From assembly GCA_964036045.1 (NCBI GenBank), contig OZ038382.1, positions 107,840,578-107,904,577 of the forward strand: DNA of 64,000 nucleotides, in the 5' to 3' direction. Shown piece by piece: positions 24,709-34,295 of the stretch; positions within the stretch are counted from its first letter, which is position 1; every line of letters begins with the position of its first letter. The translations under genes and the position numbers were made by a program. The notes under the pieces are model-generated. The model made no database searches. It saw nothing but the letters and a program-made list of their open reading frames with translations, and was not told the DNA's origin. The stretch comes from Eutreptiella sp. 'Long Island Sound 2002' (taxonomy: Eukaryota > Euglenozoa > Euglenophyceae > Eutreptiales > Eutreptiaceae).

Positions 24709-24785
24709 CCGGGGGGGGGGGGACCACCGTGGGGGGGGGGGACCACCGTGGGGGGGGGGGACCACCGTGGGGGGGGGGGACAGGG
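24709..24785 (+). repeat. G-tract tandem repeat, unit of about 19-20 bp
   Basis: G10-12 followed by ACCACCGTG is repeated three times, and a fourth G-tract ends in ACAGGGGG. Four long G-tracts with short loops make a textbook potential G-quadruplex on the plus strand. Confidence 0.9.
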
Positions 24786-24789
24786 GGCC

Positions 24790-26187
24790 ATGGAGCGTCC
24801 ACTATGTAGGTGAACGAGCTATGGTTCCCCCTTAGCCACACCGTTTGGCGTCCATGCAAAGTGCCACGGCCATCATGTAGTAGCCGAAGAAATTTGCGGG
24901 CTGCCATAGACCAATGCGCAAGAAGGAAATGCAAGCAACATGGAAAAACATGGTCAGCATGTGTAGTATGTATTGTTTGACAGTAATGGCGTTCCAATGT
25001 GATGGTCTTGGATGGAGGAGGGTGGTGTGCCAGTGCACGCAAGGCCATCACCCGCTTGACTACTAGGCTTGGCTGCTAGGCGTGGCAGGACATTACACAG
25101 CAGGAGTCGGAGAAAAGACTGGGCCGATAATACTGTTCAGTGACCGCCAACCGATACCACATTCAGGTCAGATTTGGCCTCCAACACTACGCATGGGCCA
25201 CTGGTGTACAACACGCATCCATCCAACATATGCAGTAATGGTAGAGACAGTGGGAGAAAGTGGAGCAGGATCATTCAAATTCACGCTCGCCAAAGAATGG
25301 GGTTTCCAATTTGTTTTATGATTCAAGGTGCACTCAAGCGCGTCATGCGACGCCCTATGCCAGAGCTCAACGAGCTGTACTCTTGTAAAGACTAAGAAAT
25401 CTTTGCGGTGCACGGCGTCCATGGGGGTCCGTTGCTAAGGGGGGGGGGGGGCAACCTACGAAGAATGTTTGCGGCACGGGTGTGGCATGTGCTAGGCAGA
25501 CGAGCCTACGAGACCACGTCCCCAAAAGATGCAGGGCCACTATGCGTGCATACCACTCAGCCATGTGTAGGACCCAGCACATGACACCCGAAACCCGCCC
25601 GCAAAAGCCCCCCCCCCCCCCGGCAAATGTATCATGTTGCAGGTGTAGTGGAGTCCCTTGCACGGCGTGCGACGCCGGCACGTGCGCCCGAACAGGCAAC
25701 GTGGCCGCTAGCCCATAGAGCTGTGTTTCTTCACTATAGGGTTCCGTGACGGCGAGCAGTGTGTGAATTACTCACCATGGGCTGGTACAAACTCGGGGTC
25801 ATTAGGCCACATGAACTATAAAATCTATCTTGGAGATAGCAAAAGCAAACGGGGCTTGCATGGATAGGAGCAGGCTCATGGGCATTTGTGTCACTGTATA
25901 TGAGGTTTTTGGATTTCTTTGGATATTGTTGGCCCTTGTGACATAGATTTTGGTTTTGTGGAATTTGATCGGTCCTTTTTGTCTCTTTTGAGCTTCCTTT
26001 TTTTTGTTTCATTCTTTGTACCATTGGTCATGCAAAGAAAGTTCATCCTATAAAGAACTGGTGCGAAGAATCGACATAGTACACAACAATCGGCACATTG
26101 AACCGTACCACAAGTGTCAGACATTTATTTTCGACACTTTCTTCGGTTTGTCGCATGCACATGTTAATACATTTATGTATCAATATA
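24790..26187. other. No supportable gene
   Basis: Intergenic DNA with a G-run near 25440-25451 and a C-run near 25609-25622. A T-rich stretch at 25880-26010 has no recognisable content. Confidence 0.5.
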
Positions 26188-26625
26188 TCAACTTTGTGTA
26201 ATCTTGTCAAGATTGTCCCCCTTCTTCGCCTCCGAGCCGTCCGCGGTATACTGTAGCTCATCCTTCGGCTCTTGGGTCTCCGGATCCTTTAGCTGCTTCG
26301 TCGCTGGCTCCTTTTGCTGCTCCTTTGGTTGCTCCTTCTTCGGTTGCGGCTGCCCTTTTCGGAAGCTCCTACACTCTTCATGTCCCGTCCTTGCTACTTC
26401 CTTTTTACTTGATGCCTTTGGTCTTGCATTCATCCCCTTGGACCATGCATCTGCATCATTTTGCGCCGGAAAGGTTTGTTTGTGGCAAAGAACCCCCCGA
26501 CCTTGTTCCAGTCCTTGCCGGCAGCAATCGGCGATCCAATACACCACGCACTTGCACGCTTCAGCCTCCGCTCGTGCATTCTCATTCATCTTCTTTCCAC
26601 TGTGCATGTTCAGCTTGTGGCTCAT
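26188..26625 (-). CDS. Hypothetical charged protein, 145 residues
   Basis: ATG at 26625 to TGA at 26188-26190, minus strand. The N-terminal half has a Cys/Trp-containing segment (CKCVVYWIADCC) and a short W-x-KGMN motif. The C-terminal half is a hydrophilic tail dominated by Lys, Gln, Glu and Pro (KKEQPKEQQKEPATKQ), probably disordered. The asymmetric design and absence of stops argue for real coding. It could be the last exon of a larger gene, since no clear promoter or upstream exon was found. Function unknown. The stop is TGA. Confidence 0.5.
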   Translation of the reverse strand: MSHKLNMHSGKKMNENARAEAEACKCVVYWIADCCRQGLEQGRGVLCHKQTFPAQNDADAWSKGMNARPKASSKKEVARTGHEECRSFRKGQPQPKKEQPKEQQKEPATKQLKDPETQEPKDELQYTADGSEAKKGDNLDKITQS

Positions 26626-27857
26626 GCCCTTTGCGGTATTCTACACTCCTTGCTCATCTTGGTATGGCGCATGGCTCCACTTCATGCCCCACGCAGGTGT
26701 TACTTGTGCTCTTTCTTTTGTCCTCAAGTGGTCACACACCTTGGAAAATTTGGCGCAGACGGCTAAGGGGGTCGGGGGGAGGTGTGGTGGACAGCCGGGC
26801 ACGAGGGGGGGGGGGGGCGGCCGGGCTCGATCCTTGTGTCAACCCCCCCCCCCAGGTTTTGAGAGATAGTGGTGTTGGGGCCATGGCGCCAACGGTGCCA
26901 AAGTTTTTTTGTGCATGCTTCCCTTTCACCAAACCATTCATGCTTTGAGCGCCACATTAATAACAAGAACAAGGCGTGCCGAACAAGGCGTGGCGCAAGA
27001 CAAAGCTCTTTTTTTGCGAAGTGAAGATCACCACAACCACTGTCGACATACCTGCCCATCTGTGGACACACCTGCCCATTTGTGGACACACCTGCCCATC
27101 TGCAGCCCCTGCTTCACAGCAGCCACCAGCAGCTTCCCCAAACCCGCCCCAGACACACATCCCCTGTGGAGGTATGCATTTGGTAGTAGTGGGTTGCGCA
27201 TAGGCCCCCCCACCTTGGGACCCCGCCCCCCACCTTGGGACCCCCCCCCACCTTGGGGACCCCCCCCCCCCCCCGCACACCGAACCCCCCCCACACCCTC
27301 CAGCCGACCCCCCCCCCCCCCCCCACACACCCCTCCAGCCGACCCCTCCCCTAATTGGAACTAGTGGTCGCGGCGGATGAGGCGAATGGGTCGTTGTGGT
27401 TGTGGGTCTCACATAGTTCGTTAGTTGCAATACACCGTCAGCCCGCGCCATAGTGGCAAGTGGAGGCGGTGGGGCGAACTCCACTTTTTGTTGGGGAGTG
27501 TGTCCAGAACAGCACACCTGCCACCACACTATGGGGGCGCCTTAAGCGTAGCGCGCGTGCAGTGCGCGCGCAATGTGCAGGCAGTGGGACTATTTGGGCG
27601 TCTGGCCGTAGTAGAAACCCATACTTCGTGGTACTTTGAGCATCTTTGTTGTTTGGTAGTAGGTTTTGATGCATTGGGGATTTGGCATTTTTGGATGTTC
27701 ACCCTGTTTCACTCATTACTACTTTTTTGCGCACATTTTTTGCCCACTTCCACCACATCTACTCTTTTTCTCGGTTCATTTATATGGTGATACACTTTGA
27801 GGGTGCTTGCTATAGGACATCATACTTCCTTCCGCATTTCTCAGGCCCATTTTCTCC
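26626..27857. other. No supportable gene; C/G-tract region
   Basis: Contains a G12 run near 26807, C-runs near 26846, and a dense C-tract block at 27205-27340 with CACCTTGGGACCCC repeated three times. A 12-base unit, CACCTGCCCATC or a close variant, is repeated at 27047-27102. Frames are compositional. Confidence 0.6.
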
Positions 27858-28034
27858 ATGGATCTCAGTAGTGGGGATAGGGTGTTCTACACCCGCTCCA
27901 ATGGCCTGCGACCTCCTGTCACGGTTGTTGGAATGGCTGAAGACGGACTCCTCCGCTTGGAATACTACCAAGATGGGTTGAGAGTGGTGAATCGGCAATG
28001 CAAGATGGAGTTCTCCTTCGCCAACCCCAGTTGA
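27858..28034 (+). CDS. Short ORF with an SH3/Tudor-like barrel pattern
   Basis: A 58-codon frame from ATG 27858 to TGA 28032-28034. It alternates short hydrophobic strands and turns: GDRVFYTRSNGLRPP, VTVVGMAEDGLLRLEYY, then VVNRQCKMEFSFA. This resembles the small SH3-like or chromo-like barrels often attached to transposon proteins, but the assignment is by pattern only. It may be the last exon of a larger gene: CAG acceptors lie upstream at 27841-27843. The stop is TGA. Confidence 0.4.
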   Translation: MDLSSGDRVFYTRSNGLRPPVTVVGMAEDGLLRLEYYQDGLRVVNRQCKMEFSFANPS

Positions 28035-28039
28035 GACTC

Positions 28040-28980
28040 GCCACCTGATGGTCCTCCATCTCCGCTGCCCAACACACAGTCAAGTTGCCCCCCCAAAGGC
28101 CTCTGGTCCTTCAGCATGCCACAAGAACCGGGAAGGTCCCTCTCAAGGTCCCCTCGAGTCCAGTTTGGGTCGCCTAATTCTAAGGGTGTTTCCAAGGGGC
28201 GTGCCTAGGGGCTCTTCGGGGGGAACATGGTCTAAAGATAGCGCGCAGTGCGCTCGGAGTGTGGGCGCAATGCGCGCGCGGTGCAAGGATTCCCCCTATG
28301 ATCAACGAGTGCCCCACACTCTGTCGTTTTGATCTTCTGTTGGTTCCTCTACCTTACTTCCAGTTTGTGTTCCTCCTGCCTCGTGACCCGCCCTGCCTTG
28401 CCCCCTTGCCCGTGCCCCACCCTACCCGACCTGCCACCAGTGTGTACCCGGGAGAGGGACCCAGGCCCCGCCGCGAGCGGGGTGTCGGCAGCCGGGAGCA
28501 GCCCACCCAGAATACAGGTTGGGAGTCTGCATGCATTCCCCGCCAGCGACCCAGCTGCTGACGCACTCCACGCGACAGCGGTGCTCGGGCCCCTCTTCGG
28601 ATTCGCCCCGATGCTCACGGCATGGGTTCGGGCAATCCCTTACTCGGTGTGGACGTGTGGACCATGGTGTACTTGCTCTCATACTTCCCCACCTGTGCAT
28701 AGTCCTCACTTGTGCATAGTATGTCGTGGGATGGGCGGGCAAGGGAACCGCCACTTTCCGTTTCGTGCGTTACTCCGGCGATTGGATATTGAGCTTCTCC
28801 TGCGGGTCGCCGTCTGAAGAAGGTGGTTCATCACGATGTTGAACGGGAATGCGTCCCCACAGACGGTTCCTGGCTCATTTTGTGGTTCACTTGCCCTCCC
28901 ATCTCGTGAGTACTGCATAGGGCGTGTGAATGACGTGCCAATGCTTGCATGAATGTGTGGTGGGTTCTGCCACGCGTGTG
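28040..28980. other. No supportable gene
   Basis: Moderately GC-rich DNA. Several overlapping frames exist on both strands but none is clearly better than its shadows. TGTGCATAGT is repeated at 28693 and 28711. Confidence 0.5.
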
Positions 28981-28984
28981 GTGC

Positions 28985-30215
28985 ATTGTGCAGCTACATG
29001 AGCGCCTATGTGGCAGATCCTACACCTGCATGCATGCCTCCATGACACATTATATAACGGTATGCATGCATATCTGGCACATAATGCAACCGTATGCATG
29101 CCTGTGTTGCAAACTAAGCACTCCCTGCATGCCAGTGTAGCAGATACAACTTGTGTCGCAGAATATACGACTGCGTGCATACATGTGTGACAGATTATGC
29201 GACTACATGCCCTGCATGCATGCGTGTGTGGCACATTATGCAATCGCCTGTGTGGCAGAATATGCAACTGCATGCATGCATGTGTGGCAGATAGTGCACT
29301 GCGTGCATGCCCCTATGGCACATTATGCAACAATATGCATGCCTATGTGGCACATGCCACTAGTAAGGCAGAATGTGGCAGATTGTAGCACTGCATGTGT
29401 GGCATATTATGCTGCTGCATGCATGCCAATGTCGTGGATAATGCAGTGTGTGCATTCCTGTGTGGCAAATTGTGCGCCTGCATGCATGCCCGTGTAGCAG
29501 ATACAGCCTGTGTGGCAGAATATGCGACTGCATGCATACCTGTGTGACATATTATGCAAATGTATTCATGCATATGTGGCGCATGCAACCTGTGTGCGGA
29601 ATTTGCGACTACATGCATGCGTGTGTGGCAGGTTATGCAAATGTATTCATGCTTGTGTGGCAGATACCGCATGTGTAGTAGAATGTGTGACTACATGCAG
29701 CTGCATGCCTACCTGTATGGCAGATAATGCCGTGCATGCATGCCTGTGTGGCGGATTTCGCAACTACATGCATGCCTATGTGGCAATTGCAGCATGTGTA
29801 GCAGCATATGTGATTGCATACAACCGCGTGCAAGCCTGTGTGCCGGATTATGTGCCTGCATGCATTCGTGTGTGGTAGACATTGCGGTGCCTGTGTGGCA
29901 GATTATGCCACAACATGCTTGCCTGTGGGGGAGATCCAACTTGCATAGCAGATTATGTGACTACATGTGTGGCAAATACAGCTTGTGTAGCAGAATGTGC
30001 GACTGCATGCATACCCTGGTGATAGATTACGTAGGTGTATCCATGCCTGTGACACACGTACAACCTGCGTAGGACAATATACATTTACATGCATACCCGT
30101 GTGACAGATCATGGGGATGTATCGATGCCTGTGTGGCAGGTTCAACTTGCGTAGCAGAATATGAGACTACATGTATGCCTATGTGGCAGAGACAACATGT
30201 GTAGCAGAATATGCG
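28985..30215 (+). repeat. GCATGCATG-CTGTGTGGCAGA minisatellite
   Basis: About 1.2 kb of degenerate tandem repeat. The recurring core is TGCATGCATGCCTGTGTGGC, then AGATTATGCAACT or variants, with unit lengths of roughly 30-70 bases. Embedded GCATGC palindromes give local inverted symmetry. The repeat leaves all frames partly open, giving Cys/His/Ala/Met-rich pseudo-proteins. It ends in a (TCCC)n patch at 30217-30237. Confidence 0.9.
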
Positions 30216-30220
30216 ACTCC

Positions 30221-31340
30221 CTCCCTCCCTCCCTCCCTGCCTCGCACATGAAAGCGTACCTGCGTGGCTTATTATGTACCAAGTGCGGCGCTGTGCAAGC
30301 GGCACTTGAGCCCCCCTCAGGATATGCCTCAACGCTCCCTACATGGTCTATGCTATGCTATGCGGTGCTATGCTTGCTCTCATTGGCTCGCGGGGGGGGG
30401 GGGCAGTGTGCTGTCACTCATGGCACCAATATTCGGTGGTTCGATCAAGACCCGTGCAGGTAGTTGATTGTTTACCTTGGAGGGTTCTGCTATATTAACC
30501 AATGGTCGAGTACCCTCACTGGGGTCAAACATGATAACCATCTTGCCAAGGCTGATTTCATTTGTTCAGAATGATTACCCCAAGCAAAGGAGAGGCCCAG
30601 AGGCTGGCAAAAGAAGACAACCTTTTTGCCCGAGTGAATGCTTCGGAACATGTAGTAGAGTGCCTTGTGATTGCAGTGTTCCCGAGTAGGCAACACCGCC
30701 AAATGTGTCTAAACACCAGCTAGACCAAGTAATATCCCCCGGGGTAGTGGATCTCACCCCTTGACAACACTAGTACCTAATCTTCCGACTTATTTGTACG
30801 ATGCTTTGATGTGTGACTCTTAAATCCTTAGCCCTTGCGGAATCCTCCGGTTTTGTAGGATAACAGGCATGATGGGCACGCCGGCGCAAGGACAGATGAC
30901 GCCTCTAGCACACACAAGGATTGGCACCAATTCGGATGAATTGGTCTCTATGCAAACACCATCAATTGGTGGATATTGGGACTTCACCACCGTTGAATTG
31001 TGCTACCAAAGGCAACAACGGGTTGTAGTGGCCAGCACGGATGCCAGTTCCAATTTCACCGGCTTTTACTGGTGAGCAGACTCACCATGGGAAGGCACGG
31101 GAACCCCTATCTCTCACTCACACTTCTAGGCCGCAAAACACTTAGGCGTCACAAGTTGCCCACCCTCTAGGACCCCGTTTACGCGCGATGTGACAATATT
31201 CTACAATTCTACTTTGAGTATGCTATTTGACATATGTGACCAAAGTTGTTGGCAGAGCTGTGACACCCATTGAAATACGTGTTGATGTGTTAGCCTTGTG
31301 TATCCCCTTCTTCTAGTGTGTTGTATTTGACCTTTTTCTG
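30221..31340. other. Mostly non-coding; one weak short ORF
   Basis: G-run at 30391-30401. A 68-codon ATG-TGA frame at 30869-31075 (including GGYWDFTTVELCYQRQQ) has passable composition but no other support. Nothing else is recognised before the palindrome array. Confidence 0.4.
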
Positions 31341-31343
31341 AAG

Positions 31344-31644
31344 CTGGCAGAAAATGAGGCTAGCTTTTGGGTAACATTCCAAACAACTATGTGTATATGC
31401 AGTTTTTGACCCTTCTGGCCGAAATTTCGGCCAGCTTTTTGGTTTCCTAGTGAATAGGCATAGTTATTTTCATTTTTCTTCGGGCTGGCCGAAATTTCGG
31501 CCAGCTTTTTGGTCTGTTCACTATTCAAGCACTTATATTCCGGTTTTTGGGCGGTCTGGCCGAAATTTCGGCCAGCTTTTCCTAGTTTTGAACATTTAGG
31601 CAATTATTTCCCCTTGGAACACACCTGGCCGAAATTTCGGCCAG
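31344..31644. repeat. Array of five 20-bp palindromes, spacing 69-71 bp (upstream cluster)
   Basis: CTGGCCGAAATTTCGGCCAG is perfect at 31415-31434, 31485-31504, 31556-31575 and 31625-31644, with a degenerate copy at 31344-31363. Start-to-start distances are 71, 70, 71 and 69. Each copy is followed by CTTTT or CTTGC, while the remaining roughly 45 bases are diverged. The array is therefore an old tandem repeat of about 70 bp in which mainly the palindrome has been kept. It lies just upstream of the first gene of the locus. Confidence 0.95.
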
Positions 31645-31715
31645 CTTGCAATTGTCGTTGATCATGAGTATTACACCTTACACTCCTACATAACTGCTTT
31701 CTTGTCTCAGCATTA

Positions 31716-33925
31716 ATGTCTTCTGCTATTACTGTCAATGTTGTACATGTTGCAGTTACTGGTGCTTTTGCTACTACAGACAAAGGGCTGTTGCGAAATG
31801 CATTACGTGGTGGGACTCTGCAAAAGCTTTTGCAATTCTGCCTCATGTTGCGGAAGAATCGCAGGAGCCGGCACTCCCTGACACAGTTGAAGGCTGCCGC
31901 CACTGAGAAGAAGCCCCCACGATGGTACATGACTTTTTTGTCACAGTTCCATGCCCTATACTGCCTGCTGCGTCGTATGGCCCTCCCATACTCTAACTGT
32001 GGGTCTGGTTACAACTGGGGTATTGTGTCCTGCCGCCAACGCCCTAAGGTAGGAGTCCTTGGTCAGTGTAACACTAAGCAGGAGTCCATTCACCATTGTG
32101 CTCGACTAGCAGCACACAACTTGTGGAACACCATGCACCGTAGGCAAGTTTGTATATAGTTTTATAACCTGAGGCGTTACAGGTCGGGAGCTGATCTCCA
32201 TTCACCCGACTTAACCCTAAACTGTACAGCTGTTGCTGTTTTGCACACTACTGCCCTACCTGCATACCGGGGTCTGCCGGAGCTGGCCGAAATTGAGGCC
32301 AGGGTACCAAAGGTTGCAGATGACATCTTTCGCTCACATAGAGCATTGTTTGATCGTATTGATGTTGCCAACCAAGGTTATCAGAGAGTTTGGGTTCGTG
32401 CTCCTTTAGATATTGCCAGAAGAAATGTTCGTTCCCCCAACTGGAGACCCTTTTTGCTGTCTGAGCTCTGCTCCGGCACACACAAAGAGCTTTTGCAACT
32501 CGTGGTTGATTTGTCATGTGTGGAACACCGCACCAGACACTGTGTTCCGACGCTTGTGGACATGAAAATACACTTTGCCCTACTTAAGCTGTATTATGGT
32601 GCAGCTTATGTTCCGTGGAATGTACCACAATTACTGTTGGGTTTTCCTTTGGTGTACGGAGTATGGCATAGCTATAAGTACTGCGTTGGATTGATCTACA
32701 GGGCGTTCCTGCCGTTCATTAAGTTTTTGGAGCAGGGGAATAGCCTTCAGGTTGGGTCTATCCTCCCTCGCAAGGTCAAGGTCATATGGAGAAGACGTTG
32801 CTTGGACTCATGCTAGCCACATCGTCCAATAGAGGCAGACTAGATGAGCGCGTAACTACCCTCCTCAACAGCCAGCGGGACTTGACACCCATTCAGCGCA
32901 AGGGTTTGCGTATGTTATTAGCCCTTAAGGCTTTGCTGTACACATACTGTCCAGCTGCTTTCAGCATTAGGACTTTGGTTCGTGAGTGCAACTAGGAGGG
33001 CCGCGGGGCAGGTTCCGGGATTGTTGCTAAGCAGGCACTTGAGATGTCCCTACTGCTCATGCTCAACACCCTAAAGCCCGAGGAGCAGCTAGCCACGGAG
33101 TATGTGAAAACCAGTGCTGTTGCTCTTTTGTTTTGGAGTCAGTGGCATTCCGCCTCCCTAGGGTGTATCCACTCTGAGGAGCTGGGTGAGTCACTTTTGA
33201 GTCGGTTCTCAGGCCACCGTCGCCGCAACAGTGCCTGTACCAGTGTCCAACAGTCGTCTGATTTATATCTGACACTGCCCCCTGTCCAACCGGGAGAGAA
33301 AGTTTTGCGTGGTGTGCTGACTGAGAGATCCGTGGCAATGTTCTCTGCCAATCTTAAACAATTCATCTTGACAGCCCATACACAGAGCCTGCCCATATGT
33401 GTTCCCGTTCCGGACTATAAAGTTGAGGTGAGAAGACTGGATGCAGATGAGGATCAGACGTTCCCCGGTACCATGTCTAGGACACGAATCACCACAGACC
33501 GCTTAAAAGTTGTTCTGTTGCATGCAATGCAAAATCTGGTTGCGCGTACCAGGGTTCTTGAGGGTGTTGAGGATTTTTTACAGACAAATGCACCCGCTCG
33601 CACTGATGCCCAGCAAGGGGTGTTGCGTACTGCACATGCTTCTATCCGCGCTGCCAACCGTGCATCGCCTGCTGCTCCTGCTGCTCCCCGGTGGAATTGC
33701 CTTGCCCCCAAAGCCACCCCCGAAGCCCCGAGCCAGAGCCCCCGCAGTGCCCCCCCCCGGCCTCCCCCCCCCGCCCAGTACCCCCCCCCCGCCCCTGATG
33801 ATTCCATTGCCATCGACTCTTGTGATAGTGACCGGGATATTGATTGTGATGCAGACAGCGTTGCCTCCTTTGAAGCCCTAGATGACGCAGAACACATCAG
33901 TGTGGATACCCAGGACTGGGACTGA
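31716..33925 (+). CDS. Unrecognised transposon-like protein, first gene of the palindrome locus
   Basis: A long coding region that may begin upstream: a 3' splice-like TTTCTTGTCTCAG ends at 31709. It is crossed by TAG at 32157, 32741 and 32993 and has one frame change near 32735-32740. There a G4 run, if one G is missing, restores the frame through EQGE-TAG-PSGW. Flanking sequence is strongly protein-like: CLLRRMALPYSNCGSGYNWG, FYNLRRYRSG, GVWHSYKYCVGLIYR, TPIQRKGLRMLLALKALLY, EYVKTSAVALLFWSQWHSA. The C-terminus is Pro/Ala-rich and then acidic, ending at TGA 33923-33925. The family is not recognised; the size and Cys/His/Trp pattern suggest a mobile-element protein. It is either recoded (TAR = sense) plus one indel, or a pseudogene. 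Confidence 0.6.
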
Positions 33926-34017
33926 TTTCTGTTTGCAGCTGTGTTTGTCACTGTGGTGTGGGTTCTGCCACGCATTGCCAGTGATTTTGGTGTGTATATT
34001 TGCTGCTTCATGTTTTT

Positions 34018-34176
34018 CTGGCCGAAATTTCGGCCAGACTTGTTGTTTGGTCATATGGCTACCCCCGGAACACAAATGACATAAGGTTCTGGCCGAAATT
34101 TCGGCCAGCCTCTCAGAATGGTATTTTTGCACAGGCGTTTAACATGCAGAGCAGTGCTGGCCGAAATTTCGGCCAG
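34018..34176. repeat. Three 20-bp palindromes between the two genes
   Basis: Perfect copies of CTGGCCGAAATTTCGGCCAG lie at 34018-34037, 34089-34108 and 34157-34176, with spacings of 71 and 68. They sit in the spacer between the first gene (TGA 33925) and the start of the ParB-like gene (ATG 34296). Confidence 0.95.
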
Positions 34177-34295
34177 GTTATCCGATTTTCCTGTCAGGCA
34201 GTCCGTCTTGGTCCCTTTTTGGTTTATCTGTGCTTGTTATTCGCTATTTGGGAACTCTCCCCTTCATGAAATGTTGCCGTGTAGCATTTTATTTT

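Noticed and set aside
27028-27330. Gly-rich minus-strand frames
   Set aside because: Generated by C-tracts at 27205-27340.
29153-30072. Cys/His-rich frames (for example CNRLCGRICNCMHACVADS)
   Set aside because: Located wholly within the GCATGC minisatellite and open in several frames and both strands.
31415-31644. CRISPR-like array (20-bp repeats, about 50-bp spacers)
   Set aside because: The genome is eukaryotic, the repeat is a full palindrome, spacers resemble each other weakly, and no cas genes are present.
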